From assembly GCF_945859705.1 (NCBI RefSeq), contig NC_079136.1, positions 121,982,028 through 122,046,027 of the forward strand: 64,000 nucleotides of DNA, in the 5' to 3' direction. Made by a program: the position numbers and the translations under genes. Below the pieces are notes generated by a model. It was not told the DNA's origin. It was given only the letters and a program-made list of their open reading frames with translations, and ran no database searches. This DNA is from Episyrphus balteatus. Taxonomy: Eukaryota > Arthropoda > Insecta > Diptera > Syrphidae. Below, one piece after another: positions 34,544 through 46,787 of this stretch. Every line of letters starts with the position of its first letter. Position 1 is the stretch's first letter.

Positions 34544-35680
34544 TTTTTGAAGTGATAACGTCTTATAAATCGATGAACCATGGCAGCCACCACAAAAAAG
34601 TGACGCCATTTTCTAGCGTTCCACTGTCGCACAAAAATTTCAATTAAAAATTAAAAATAAACTATTAGAGATACAAAAATCTTCTATAGCTTATTTGAAA
34701 GATAATAACCTAAAGTTAAATACATTTGAAGGATTTTAAAAAATTCCATCTTTTAATAGGGTAAATAGGGGTAAAACAAAATTTCAAAAAATTGGCTATT
34801 TTCTAAACGCGACAATGTAAAGAGTTGAATTTTTTTTACCAATAGATAAATTTATTGCAAGACTGACAATGGTATTAAAAAAATTCTAAAAAAATTTCAA
34901 AACCAAGCTATTAATGGTTTTCAAAAACTAAAACATGAGGTAGACCTTTGACAAAGTAGTGTTTATATTTAGGGGATTTTTTTTTTGACAATTTGAAAAA
35001 CGTCATTCGAAAGATAATACAAAAAAAAGTTAGGGGTCTGATACGGATTCTAACTTTTTTTTCTAGGCATCGCAGAAGTAAGATTGAAACGTCATATGAA
35101 AGGTGAAATTATAAGCTTTTAAATGATATACAATTTTTTATAGGTTGTCTAAAAAAAATTGATTCAATGGGGTGAGATCATAAAATTATATGTTTTTTTT
35201 TTGCTTTTTTTGATGAACATTGATCGAGTTAGAAAAATTCTAGCTTTTTTTGGAGATACCTAAAAGACATGAGGCTGAAGCAATAAGCTTTCAGGTGGTA
35301 TAAAATTTATTGTAGGTTGTTATATCAAAAAAATGAATTTTTGGGTGATGGAAGTGATTTTTTCACTTTTTTCAAAAGAAATGATTGTTTTTAATGATTT
35401 ATTTTAATACTTTTTGCGCATTGTAAAATTTTAAAAATGGTTTTATTATTTAGAAGAAATATTTGGATTTTTTTTTGTAAGCTTTTCAAATAAAAAAATT
35501 AATATAATGAGAAAAGAAAAAAGGTACCTAATTTTTTTAGCTTTTTCTTGTAAATTATAGTTGTTTTAAATAAATAAACGCTTCAATTGACTCATTTTAA
35601 ACAAAAGCACACAACCTGTTTTCTTACGACGTTGTCACGTTAAATCATCGTCTGTAAACCGGCTTTACAGACAACCTCTT
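34544..35680 (+). mobile_element. HINE-1 copy C (internally deleted)
   Basis: Plus-strand copy. The 5' subterminal motif GAAGT-GATA-ACGTC (34549-34562) has one stem base changed from C to A. The 3' subterminal CGACGTTGTCACG is at about 35626-35638, and the terminal stem-loop at 35650-35672 has perfectly matching arms GTCTGTAAA / TTTACAGAC, then AACCTC and a T-run. Relative to copy E the core jumps from 'ggtctgatacggatt' to 'taactttttttctaggcatcgc', losing about 650 bp; this deletion differs from that of copy A. It is inverted relative to copy B. Confidence 0.7.
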
Positions 35681-35994
35681 TTTTTTTTATTTTAAGTTTA
35701 CGAACTCTATGGACTCAACTACTTTTCTGCACATTTATTTTTTACAAAATTTTTGTAAGTGCTTTTGTCGTTCTTATATTTTCAACCTTCTATCTTAAAA
35801 ATTTGTTTTTTTTTTATATTATCTTTTTATTTTTTAACTTTTTTATATAACTGTTGGCAACCCTATAGCACCCATCTTTGATTCTGAGAGATTCTCTTGA
35901 TCTCATACATACCTACAATTAAAAGACAATTTTACAAGTTTTCAATAATTCTATATATCATCACTCACATGCAAAAATTATCTAAGTTCGGTAA
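35681..35994. other. Intervening A+T-rich DNA
   Basis: No gene. TTGGCAACCCTATAG at 35855-35869 resembles the inverse of the AGGGTTGCCAGACG sequence at 62027, possibly ends of one TIR family, but no pair can be assembled. Confidence 0.4.
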
Positions 35995-36668
35995 GTCACT
36001 AGGGCGTATACGTGTTTTTTTTTACATTAGCCATTTTTAATTGCGATTCAGACATTACGAAGATAGAGAATTGTAAAAAAAAAAACTCGCAATTCTGTCT
36101 GTTTGTGTATCTGTTGATATGCTTGTTTGTCTCTATATCGAATCAACTCGATTTCCTTAAAACTTTATACCTACGAGTTTGTAGAGATTAAAACCGTTTT
36201 CTTGATTTCTGACTTTCTCTTTAAGAACTCAGTAGATTTAAATGAATTTTTTATATGAAATTGCATAATTCTAGAAATTTTAAAAAAATAAATTTTTGGA
36301 TTGATTAAAAAATTATTTATTTTTTTAATTTCAAACATCAACTTTTTGAAAATGGCTCATTGAATGTTTTTAAAAATTTTGCGTTTATGTCTGAAATAAT
36401 AATTTTTTATAAATGGTATATCAAGTTTTTTTTATTTAATGTTTGAAAATTTATATTTATGAAAAAAAAAAAACTATACAAATTAAAAGGCATTTTTTTT
36501 ACAAAAATTGGCTAAGTCTGTCTAAAGCTATAAATATTACTTAAAGACCATATTTTTGTAGTTTTAAAAAGAAGATTTATATTATTTCTTAAGTTTTTAT
36601 TAAATTTCTTATACAATTAAATTGAATTAATTTTCTAGGAATTTTTAATTAAGAGCTTTAATACCTAT
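35995..36668 (+). repeat. Family-3 repeat copy with leader motif
   Basis: Starts GTCACTAGGGCGTATACGTG then a T-run. The segments 'acattacgaagatagagaat', a decayed CTGT/TTGT microsatellite near 36093-36135 and 'tttccttaaaacttt' align with the copy at 60755-61780. The 3' part ('tggtatatcaagtttttttta', 'ttaagagctttaatac') is diverged. It links the leader motif, found alone elsewhere, to family 3. The usual 3' AAGTACGTGC end is missing; a 22-bp palindrome follows directly. Confidence 0.5.
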
Positions 36669-36669
36669 T

Positions 36670-36691
36670 TTATCCGGAATATTCCGGATAA
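36670..36691. repeat. Perfect 22-bp palindrome
   Basis: The half-site TTATCCGGAAT is followed without a gap by its exact reverse complement ATTCCGGATAA. It sits where family-3 copies carry their 3' stem-loop. A second hairpin with arms AAAGATG and CATCTcTTT lies just downstream near 36701-36722. It could be a replaced 3' terminus or a dyad binding site; there is no direct evidence for either. Confidence 0.7.
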
Positions 36692-38219
36692 TAAAAAAGC
36701 GCAAAAGATGTGTGCCATCTCTTTTAAAAATTAATTTAAAAAAAAAGTGTCATTAAATGTTTTTAAAAATTATATTTAAATAAAAATTTCTTAATAATGA
36801 CATTATTTTTTTAATGTTTTATTTAATATAAATTGAGAATATCTTCCATAAATTTTTAATTAAGACCTTTTTGAATTTAATGTACGGCCTTCAGATACGA
36901 TAAGGTTACTGGACAAATTTATCAATTTTATTGTATGTGCAGTGGAAATAAGTCCATTACTGTATGATGGATGATAAATTGTATTTCTTTTATATCATTG
37001 TCTTTTTTGTTGTTATATTTTATCTTAGAATAATAAAATGCATTCTACTATAAACATTTTTGCAAAAGAACCAGTTAAACCACACTCATTTCCAAAAGCA
37101 ATCAAGGAACATAGGTACAACAAAAATTGAACACTTTTGAACAAAAAGATGTGAAAATCGAAAAACGTTTTCTTTCTCATTTTTTTTTTTTTTAACTTTA
37201 AAAACATTTCTCTTTCATAAAATAACAAGAAAATTGCATTCGATAATATCCTCTAGTACAAAAAACCAAAAGCACCATTTTTTTATTTTCGTAGAAACGA
37301 TATTTTCTTTTAAAATACAAAACAAAATAAATAAAATAAAAAAAAAACCTTGAAAAAAGGGACAAAATCTATGAAATCAACACATCCACATCCCACCTCA
37401 TACATCCTTTCACTCTTTTTGGTAAATATAACAAAAATCCTTAAAGATTTTTGGTAGAAAAATGAAACATCTAAAATATTTGGCAATAAATTTGGTTTTC
37501 TGCACGTGTTTTACACGAAAATATTCATGCAACGTTTTTCGGCAATAAATACATTTGATTTGGATTGCAGCCAAAAGTTTTAGTTGTGCTGCTCTCTCTT
37601 CTTCCTATGAAGGAGATTGAGTGGAGTGTTGGTATAGAGGAAGAGGTATATGTTGTAATGTATTTGGTGTATGGTTGTACAATTGTATACAGTAAAAAAA
37701 AAAAAGGACCTCTAGGGTATGCAGGTTGTACAACAGACATGTTTACTTTTTTTCGTTTTTTTTTTTTTATTTTATTATTGTATTTGTTTTCTTGGTCCTT
37801 AGCACGAGTCAGCCAGCGAGCAACGAGACTCGAGAGAGAGAGAAAAAGGAGTGTATACCTACCAACATTTTTGTGTGATTTGGCAATTTGTATTGCTGTG
37901 TGTGGTTTGTATCGATGCTTTTCTTTTTTTTTTTTGGGTATTTTTCTGTAAAAATGTAACGAATACTGCATTGTCGTGGTGTGGAAAACTACAGGAATGA
38001 TGATGTTAAAGGATTTTTGTTTTCTTTTTTATTTTCTTGAGTTAATGTCGTGGGTTGTATATCTGTTTGTTCGTTTGTTTGTTTGCATTGGAACATGATA
38101 AATGGCAATGCCATCTCAATTTTCGTGCTTCATGCAGAATTTATTGTGTTTGTGTGCTTGTTTTAAGCGCAAAAACGAAAATTATAAGTAGGTTATGACA
38201 AACATGGAACGCATTTTTT
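36692..38219. other. Intervening DNA
   Basis: No gene recognised. The 37500-38200 part is less A+T-biased, has open frames on both strands at 37525-37971 and no repeat partner; the translations are low-complexity and unconvincing. Confidence 0.45.
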
Positions 38220-39900
38220 GAATTTTTAGACTCATGGGGCTCTAGATTTTTGTATTTCCAGTTTTTGAACTTATTTTTTAACCTTATGAATTCAATCCTC
38301 GTACGATGCCCTTGAAAGGTTCAAATTCAAAATCTAGGCTAATTTGCAAAACTTTAGGGGTCTTAAAATACCTGTTAATTGATTCAAAAACCTAGCAAGG
38401 TCTGAATTTTAAAATTTGAAAGCTAATTATCACCAATTTATTATTTTGATCATAATTCTTTCATTTTAAAGTAAACTTTAACACATAAGGGCTCCACAGA
38501 GACCTCGAATTTTTCTTTTAAAAAATTCACTGAATGTTTATCAAACGTATTCAAAGCTGCTGAAATATCCTTTTTTAAATGATATCTGTATATGTTTTAG
38601 TATTGCAACTTTCTGATTCAAAGTAAACCTTCGGACCCCATTACGATAGTTTACTATTTGGATAACTTAAAAAATAATTTTTTTTTGTTTTGGAAAGACC
38701 CCTAGATTTTTTAAATCATTCTTTTACTTTCTGATTATTTTTGTGACCATATTAATTTTCAAGGCCCAAGTTGTTATTTTACGGGATGACTTTTTTGCTA
38801 TTGACCCAATAAAATTCTTGAGACCCATAAATTTTAGAGATTTATAAAAATTGACTTTTCAGATATTTGGTTTTGGCTTGGTTAGACCCACAAATTTTAG
38901 TAAGTTTTTCATAGATGATAATTGCGATAGCTACATTTTTAACTTTGGATCATCGAATTTTTTTTATCAGGAAATATGGCATTTTTCCGAGTTATTGTTT
39001 ATATGCAAAACTTCTTTGTCTTTTAGGCAATCCAGAATAAATTAATTCAACTGACAACTGAATTCTTCTAATCGAGGAAATCGATGACATTTATATTTTT
39101 AAAACTAGTTTAAAGTTATTTAAAAAGACTTTAAATAGGTTTTAAAACTTATTAAAACTTAAACATTTTAAGACCCATAAGTTTTGTTTTGTTGATGTAC
39201 CAAAAGACGTTAGTACAAAAAGAATTATTGATACCTAAAACTATAGATTTACCTACCTTAAGAGCTTGCATAAAAAAAAAAAAAACTTTGAGACCCCTAG
39301 ATTTTTAGAATCAAGGAGATTACCAAACATTTGTTTTCATAATATTTATGCTGTAATTATATTTTGGGAGTAGTGAAAACATTTGAATTTAGACCCAAAC
39401 ATAAGAACTTTAATATTATAATAAATCGTTTCGTTGTTAACGGACTTTTCAGTATGTAAATCAGTCAGAAATTGGAGCAAATAAAAATCATTGGGACCCT
39501 CTATATTTATTGTTTTTCTCAGCGAGATTCGTCTAGTAAAAAATATTAAATATAATTATTAAATTTTTAATCAGTTTGAAAAACTTAAGACCCTGAATTG
39601 AATCACCTATAGGGGTACCTTAGCACTTGATAAGATCCTATGTTTTTATATATCAACGGTTATTTTTTAAAAATATTTCTTAATTTTTTAATACTATAAA
39701 CACATCAAAGAAGCCTTTTTAATTAAAAAAAAAGGACTCAAGACCCCAAAATTCAAACATTTCTGATCTCTTTTTTATGGTATCAATAAAAATTCAAAAT
39801 CTTCTTACAATTATTGTTTTTTTTTTTTAAACGTCAAATTTCTGCTGTAAATGAGTGAAACTGAAGAGTTAGAGAAAAAAAATTTTGGACCCCAAAAAAA
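38220..39900 (+). repeat. Degenerate GACCCCTAGATTTT array, block 1
   Basis: The motif 'aagaccc(c)tagatttt' or a decayed form recurs about a dozen times, for example near 38230, 38628, 38699, 38821, 38884, 39172, 39291, 39393, 39494, 39589, 39750 and 39888, typically following 'aaaactt(t/a)'. Spacing is irregular (60-200 bp). The part from about 39165 onward aligns in order with block 2 at 41640-42420. No coding function is apparent. Confidence 0.6.
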
Positions 39901-41639
39901 AAAAAACAATTTTCAACATCGATTAAACAGTTTAAATTGCCTGTTTTTGTTGTATTTATTATTTTCGCCATTCGAAATAACTACCCACTTTATCTTTATT
40001 AAGAAAGAATTAAATTAATCAAACAATTATTATTGTGGTTTTCAAACGCTATTAACCACAAAACAATCCAAAGAAATTTAATACAAATTTTAAAGGAATG
40101 TTGTTGTTATTGGTATCTAATATTTCTTTGTCAATTATATTTTCAGCAAAGTAATTTGAGTCCTTTTGTATAATTTTGTGGTGGACTTTGTCTATAGAAT
40201 GTTAAATAAATTTCTTGGAGGTTAGAGTTTTGGAATTTGTATTGTTTTGGTCAATTATTTAGTGAATGTGGTTTATTAATTGAAAACAAACAAATTGTAT
40301 TAAATTTTTTCAAAAAAAAAAAAAAAAAATATTTAAAAAATGGAAAGACTGGAAATATAAATTGAATAAATGTGAAATGTTTTCAACAACTTGGAAGCTT
40401 ACAATTTTGTAACCAAAAATTACCTAAACCAAACAAAATTTTCATCAAATGAACATGTTAAAAATTCTACTGAAAATTTTAAAAACAATCCCCTTGTTGG
40501 ATTTTCTATCAAATTAACTGTTTCTCAGACAAATTATATCGATTCCAAACTTTTTTCGAAAATATAATCCAATCATAATTTGAAATTCTTAATCTTCTAT
40601 TTTATACTAACCATCCCTTCTCCGATTTCTGATTGTTGATTTAAGTAGTTTTCCTCTCTCTTTCAAGTGTTTCAATTGAATTGAATATTGATTTCCATTT
40701 TGCACGCATAGTTATTCAAGAAATTCTTCGTGGCAATTCCCCTCCCCATCCCCCAAAAAATTAATCTAATTGAATTAACCCTGTCAGCATATCTGTTGGG
40801 TGGTTAGAGTTTGGTTTACCTTGTATATAATGATGAGGTGCTATAGTTGCTTTGAAGTGAGAACAATTTCACCTTCATTCCATCCTTCAAACCGTTTACC
40901 ATCATCATTATTATTACCACCAGAGGAGTTGTAGGATTGAGTTTTGCCTTTGAAAATGTTGCCTTTTAACACTCGCTCGCACTCGTTGAGAAAGGTGAAA
41001 CACAAATTTAGATGGAAATTTGAAACGCCCGCCCGCCGACGATGATGGACGGTGGTGGTGGTGGTGTTGGCGACCTGCTGTTCAAAATGAAATCACCAGC
41101 CTTTTATAACCAAACACAAACTCATTTTATTAGTTTCGATTTTTAAATTTTCAAAATCATTTTAATTTTGAATGGGGTTTTCGACTGGTTTGAAGTGTTT
41201 TATTTGTGCCTTTTGGGTGTGTTTTTAAATCAGAATTCGAATTTAATTATAGGTAACTTTAATTTGAGTTAAAGCTTCAAAGTGATATAGTTTTAAAATT
41301 TTTACATTTCTTCCTTGAGGCAATTATTTCGAATAAATTTCAAAAAGTTAGTACTAAAATTAACACTCAAAAAAGTCAGTTATGTTACCAATACTAAAAT
41401 TTTGAAGTTAAAGTCAACTGCATACTATTACAGTTAAACGGAACTGTTGACGTAAGTACGTTTTTTTTGTCAGCGATTTACAAGGTTCATTTGATATTTG
41501 TCAGTGACTTACTATTTTCATTAGCGTATTTAAAAAAAAAAACGACACGATTAACTAGTTTGGAATCAAAAGCGATTTACCAGCTTAATCAGGAATTTAT
41601 AATTTTCGGTTGCAGGATACCATTTTAGAAGCAATTTAT
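39901..41639. other. Intervening DNA; more complex segment at 40580-41090
   Basis: No gene recognised. The segment 40580-41090 is of higher complexity and has GGT triplets near 41047-41066 and CpG-bearing words (cgcccgcccgccgacgatgatgg near 41027). It has no repeat partner here and could be unique host sequence. Confidence 0.4.
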
Positions 41640-42420
41640 CAGTTTCAGTTGTAATTGCATCAGTTTAAAAACTTTAAGACCGCTAAGTTTTATTTTGATA
41701 TACCAAAAGGTATATAATATACTGATATATTGACAAGTTTTCATAAAAAAAAATTTTAAGACCCCTAGATTTTATGAACCAGAGAGATTTTCAATAATAC
41801 AAAACATTTATTCGCATAAAATTTATGATTTGGGACCCCCCCAAATTTTAAGCAAGATGGGTGTAAGAAAGTTTTAATATTCTGATAAATCGATTTATTT
41901 TCAAATGGAATTTTCAGTATTTAAATGTCAGAAATCGGATCAAATAAAAACATTAGGACCCTCTATATTTTGTATTTTCCCAAGCAGATTTGTCTAATCA
42001 AAACTGATTATTTTTACTTTAGATTTTTAACCAGTTTGAAAATTTAGGACCTTAAAGTTTTTGATATAATATCAGTTATTTTTTTTAATTGCTTGCAGAG
42101 AATTCTTCTATAAAAACAGAGCCTTAAGACCCCTAGGTTTTCTGTCAGAATTTGGATCAAATAAAAACATTGGATTTATAGATCCTAATTTTTTTATTAT
42201 GTACATAAAAGATTTGTAGGAATCAGTTTGAATAACTTAAGACCCATTAGTTTCTGATACATAAAAACATATTAACAAACATTTTTGACATCCTTTTTTG
42301 GCATCAATCAAAATTAAAAATCATCCAACAAGTATTTTATTTTTATATTTAGGTATGCTGTGAATCTGGAAAGTATCAGAAAGTAAAAAATTTGGGACCC
42401 CTAATTTCGCTTTCGGATGT
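41640..42420 (+). repeat. Degenerate GACCCCTAGATTTT array, block 2
   Basis: A paralogue of 39165-39900 (offset about 2.48 kb). Corresponding phrases occur in the same order: 'taagttttattttgatataccaaaag' / 'taagttttgttttgttgatgtaccaaaag'; 'gacccctagattttatgaaccagagagatt' / 'gacccctagatttttagaatcaaggagatt'; 'ttttcagtatttaaatgtcagaaatcgg' / 'ttttcagtatgtaaatcagtcagaaattgg'; 'ggaccctctatatt' in both. Both blocks descend from one larger repeat made of shorter degenerate units. Confidence 0.65.
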
Positions 42421-42539
42421 AGGTTTTGACTATATGCTGCTTACTGCTATCACTGTTCTTTAGCACAATCTAATTTCGTATGTGTCTTTCCACACAATAT
42501 AAAAGTATTGTCTATTTATCTTTCTCATGTCACTAAACA

Positions 42540-43220
42540 AAGGCCTCAAATTTATGGCAATCATTGAAGCTAAAGTGGTTTTAGTCATGCCGTCCGTCGG
42601 TCTGTGCGTCCATCTGTACATCGAGCTAGGGCCTAAACGAATGCATGGATTTGCTTGAAACTTGGTACAGATAACTTTTACGTATTTCCCTAGACCCGTT
42701 TTTTTTTTTCATTTTTTTATTATCTCCATTTTAACGCATATCTCCCATATAACGTTTTCGAGGTATTGAAATTTTCTCGAAAACGGCTCTAACGATTTCG
42801 ATTAAATTTGGTGTATGTAATACTCTTATTGATTCTAACAAAACTGCGTTTTTAGTTTTTCTCAAAAAATGCGGAGAACTGAAATATGGCGTTGCCGTTT
42901 TTCAAAAATTGACATATTTTTTAAAGTTCATAAATTTCATCAAAGCATAAGTCAATTTTATTTAAAATTTATAGACATCATTTTGAACTGTCGAATGTAA
43001 AAAAAATTTATAAAGAAGTTTTTGAAAAAAATTTTTGAAAAGGTTTTTGAAAAAAAAAAATTTTAATGTAATATTTTTTAACTTTCAATTTTTTTTTTTT
43101 TTTAGTATTTTTTCCCGACACTAAACAAAATCTTAAATTTCCAATAGATATTTAAGATAACGATACTTTGAACTACAAGAGCAAGTACGTGCGACCCAGT
43201 AGTGCATTTTATTTTATTTT
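42540..43220 (+). repeat. Family-3 repeat copy
   Basis: Has the decayed CTGT microsatellite zone ('ccgtccgtcggtctgtgcgtcc' near 42591), then 'gcctaaacga', 'cttgaaacttggta', 'tccctaga', 'aaaacggctctaacgatttcgatta', and ends AAGAGCAAGTACGTGCGACC + CAGTAGTGC + ATTTTATTTTATTTT. These match 60755-61780 in order. The 5' boundary is unclear. Confidence 0.6.
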
Positions 43221-44645
43221 GTCCACAAATGGTTAGTTTTTTTTTTTTTTTTTTGCCCTGTTTACACGAAATCTCTTCAATGTTTATTGCGTGATAAAGT
43301 CGAGTATTAATAGTAAATTGGTTAGCAATAAAGCTTTAATTAATGAAATTTGTCACACATGAATGATAAAATTAAGTTACAAGTTCAGAGGAGAAGATAC
43401 ATATTACAACCGAAATATGATTTTGCGGTGACAAAAAAAAAAAAAAACATTTTGGATGTTGAACAGAAAGGACTTGAACAATTTAGTCAAAATATCCCCT
43501 ACGGGATATTAATTATTAATCTTCTGTAGGAGTTTAAAATTTAGATTTAAGTCACCTTAAAACCTTATTGCCTTTGCGACCAATTAAATTCCAATGAGAA
43601 AAGAGTAAAGTTCACCAATAAAGGTCTTTTATTCACCTTTTCGTTTCTATAGTCACAATCCATCTTCTATTTTTAGAATTTTCGAATAAAAATTTCTTGG
43701 AATTTAATATAATTCATTTTGCATGGAAACTTATCAATATTTCGATTTTGTGTCCTCTTTTCAAATTTGTATTGGAACTTTTTCACAAGAATAACTCCTT
43801 ACTCCTACCAAAGGACAGTAGGAAGTATAGTTTATTTCAGATTTTTTTTTTTTGAAAAAAGGCCTAAAGCCTCATCTTGATGCCCACTGATATGTGTATG
43901 ATGCGTTTTATCAATCAAAACGAACATAGATCTTATATAAGATGGCTTGTGTGCTAAATTGAGATTTTTCACAGAAGAGAAAATTTTACCAAATCACAAA
44001 AAAAAAATAATACAAAACTCCTTTTGCTGCTTGAATCCTTCTACCTATAACGGATATAAATGGTACAAAAAATGGAATAAAAAAAAACATGAAAAAAATG
44101 ATTTTATGTGTGTGTGTGGGAAAAAGTCCAAATGGTCTTGTAAATCGATAACGATGACCGAAGTAATATGCCCTTTTTTTGACCAAAAAAGTCATCATCA
44201 CTTCTGTCAACTCACCTGCTCTATGCACAGTAACTTGAAATGCATGGGAAAATGGAAATGTCCTTTTCACTTGCAATACCTTAGTATATTGGGGACACAC
44301 TCACATGTGAAGGGCGGTTACATGATTGCACGTTAACTTTGGGACAGATTTTAGATTAAGATTTTGTATTCAAAGAAATATTTTTGTTGGATTTTTTTTG
44401 TTTGGATTTAATTCATATTCATAGTTTTTCATGCGAACTAAAAAAAAAAAACAAAAAAAAAAAAACAGAACAAAATATGTAATTTACAAATGTCCTCGAA
44501 GAATTTGAAAAAATACAAAATTTTATGCAAAGAAAAATATATCGACAAGAAATTGGTTCATATCCGAATTTTGTTTTAGAGAAGAGTGAAAAAAATGAAA
44601 AATTGACTTTGCATTTCTAACGTCTCCTTATTTGAAGAAGTCTTT
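43221..44645. other. Intervening DNA; more complex segment at 43850-44340
   Basis: No gene recognised. A 129-residue plus-strand open frame at 43947-44336 is rich in Lys, Cys and His but matches no known domain spacing and overlaps an equally long minus-strand frame. The sequence is unique within the window. Confidence 0.4.
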
Positions 44646-46712
44646 ATTTTTGACGTGATAACATCGTTGTATAAAGTTGATTTTTTTATCGATAGATAAG
44701 TTTATTGTAAAGGTTTAAAAAAAAATTCTAGAAAAATTTCAAAACCAACTTATAAATGAAACATGTGGTAGACCTTTGACAAAGCAGTGATTATAGGTAG
44801 GGGATATTTTGTTTGACAATTTGAAAAATGAAATTGAAAAAATAATACCAAAAAAATAGGGGTCTATTACGAATTTTTATTTAAGTCTCTGCGTTTCGAA
44901 ATATAAATGTTTGAAAAACACCTACTTTTTGGGGGTATTTTTGGTTGGTTTTTTTATTTTTAACAATTTTTTGGAACTTTCTGGAACTAATAAGATATTA
45001 AGGTTATAGCCAAGCGCATGCATGTGCGCTCTAAAATGATTTTTCACTGAATATCGGTTTTTTTTTTGTACCAAGTTTTTTGACCGTTTTTAAACATTTT
45101 TTTTTTATCTTTTTTTCTTCAACAGATAAATGAATGGAAATAATATTGGTAGATGGATAATAGGCAGGACTATATTTGTGCAAAATTTCAATAAATTTCG
45201 AATGAACAATTTTGAGATAACGATTTTAATTTTCAACACGTTCTTTTTTTTAATCTAGAGCACATACAAATTTGATTTAATGAGCATGCTAATAATATTA
45301 CCCGTCATTTGATATATCACACATAACAGTACATTAACTACAAGCTACACAATGTTAAATTTAAAAACTTCAGATATACCTACGGTGACCATATTTCTGG
45401 AAGCCAAACCCGGGACAGATACAAATTCATTGGATCGTTTTAAAAATATTGATTTTTCAAAAAATTTCAATTTTTTTTAAAGAATTTTCATAATTTTTCC
45501 TTATTTTGATATCAAGAACGATTTTTTGGGAGTTTTAGTTGAAATCATTTAAGTCGTTTACGAAATCCGAAATCAAGAAAATGTAATTATAATAATGTCT
45601 GTTAATAACTTCCAAAAAAATATTTTTTTAATCAAAATCGGGAGAGCTGCTTTTTACGCAGCTTAGGTAACGAAATTGTTATCTGTCACCTCCATTTATT
45701 TGTCCAGGCAATTTTTCTTGCAGCAAAAGTTTTTTGACTTTGGAGACTTAGAAAAATTTTCGTTTTGCTTCAGCAGCGTACTAGGCTTAATGCTTTATCG
45801 AAAAATTAGAAAAATTTTAATTTCCAACTAATGTTTTCTTGTTTTCCGTACAAATTATTTAAAATGTTGAATACAAAAATCAGAGAATGTGCAAATACGG
45901 GACAGTCACGGGACAAATTACAAAATACGGGACACTTATACGTCCCGGGTTTCTTAAATAAAAACCCGGGACAAGCTGTAGAAATACGGGACAGTCCCGG
46001 GTAAACCGGGACGGATGGTCACCGTAGATATACCTCAAAAAACACCTGTGGAGATCTGTTGCCCATGACCAGCCACCAGTGTGGAAAGTACTGTAATTTC
46101 AGTTTGAAATTTCGACATGATTAGCTTTAAAAAATTCTCACTTTTTTGTAGGCATCGTAGAAGTGTCATGATAAAATGTGAAATAATAAGCTTTCAGATG
46201 ATATAAAATTTATTATGAGTTGTCATATTAAAATATGGATTTAATATTGTTGGAAGATAAAAAAAGATTGATTTTTTCGCTTTTTTTTTGACGAAAATTG
46301 ATTGAGTTCGAAAAATTCTAACTATTTTTGTAGATGTCGTACAGATATGGTTGATGTGAATATTTTGAGCTGAAATAATAGGCTTTTAGATGGTATAATT
46401 GTGAAATAAAAAAATGGATTTAATGGTGTTAGAAGAAAAAATTTTGATTTTTCCACTTTCTCATGAAAAATGAATGTTTTCAAATTTTTTTTTTTTTTTT
46501 TCATAAAAAAAAATATATTATGAAAAAAAACTAGCTTTTTCTTGTAAATTATGATTGGATTCAAAAAGTAATTCCGTTTTTTTTTTTACAAAACATGCAA
46601 ATATGTATGTATAAATATGTTAGGGGTTATTCTTTAGCTTAAGTACTTTACTATAAGATTTATTTATTATAGGTACATTTTTTTACAAAAAAATAAATAT
46701 GACGTTATCACG
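44646..46712 (+). mobile_element. HINE-1 copy F, diverged and interrupted
   Basis: Plus-strand copy. The 5' subterminal motif is GACGTGATAACATC at 44652-44665 after a T-run. Core words ('caaagcagtgattataggtagggga', 'atgaatggaaataatattgg', 'acacctgtggagatctgttg') match copies D and E. The 3' subterminal GACGTTATCACG is at 46701-46712, but the terminal stem-loop is not seen. The core is split by the 644-bp element at 45382-46025. It is the most decayed family-1 copy here. Confidence 0.6.
45382..46025. mobile_element. 644-bp TIR element with 10-bp target duplication
   Basis: Exact 11-bp terminal inverted repeats ACGGTGACCAT / ATGGTCACCGT. They are flanked by an identical 10-bp direct duplication AGATATACCT at 45372-45381 and 46026-46035. 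The host sequence is HINE-1 copy F; removing the insert and one duplication restores alignment with copy E near 58869-58885. Near the ends are several CCCGGGAC / GTCCCGGG words ('acccgggacagat', 'gtcccgggtttc', 'aaacccgggac', 'acagtcccggg'). No transposase is encoded. A 9-11-bp duplication is typical of Mutator-like elements; that assignment is inference. Confidence 0.8.
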
Positions 46713-46787
46713 CAGTATTATTTAAATAAATAAATATGTTTTATTTTCTATATTTCTGCCCTTTAAAACCCAATGAAGCATGATTAA

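Noticed and set aside
37525..37971. 148- and 128-residue overlapping frames on both strands
   Set aside because: Both are dominated by homopolymer-encoded Lys or Phe, mutually antisense, and without family resemblance.
43947..44336. Cys/His-rich 129-residue frame that could suggest a zinc finger
   Set aside because: Cys and His spacing fits no known finger, there is an overlapping minus-strand frame of similar length, and Lys/Asn runs come from A-tracts.
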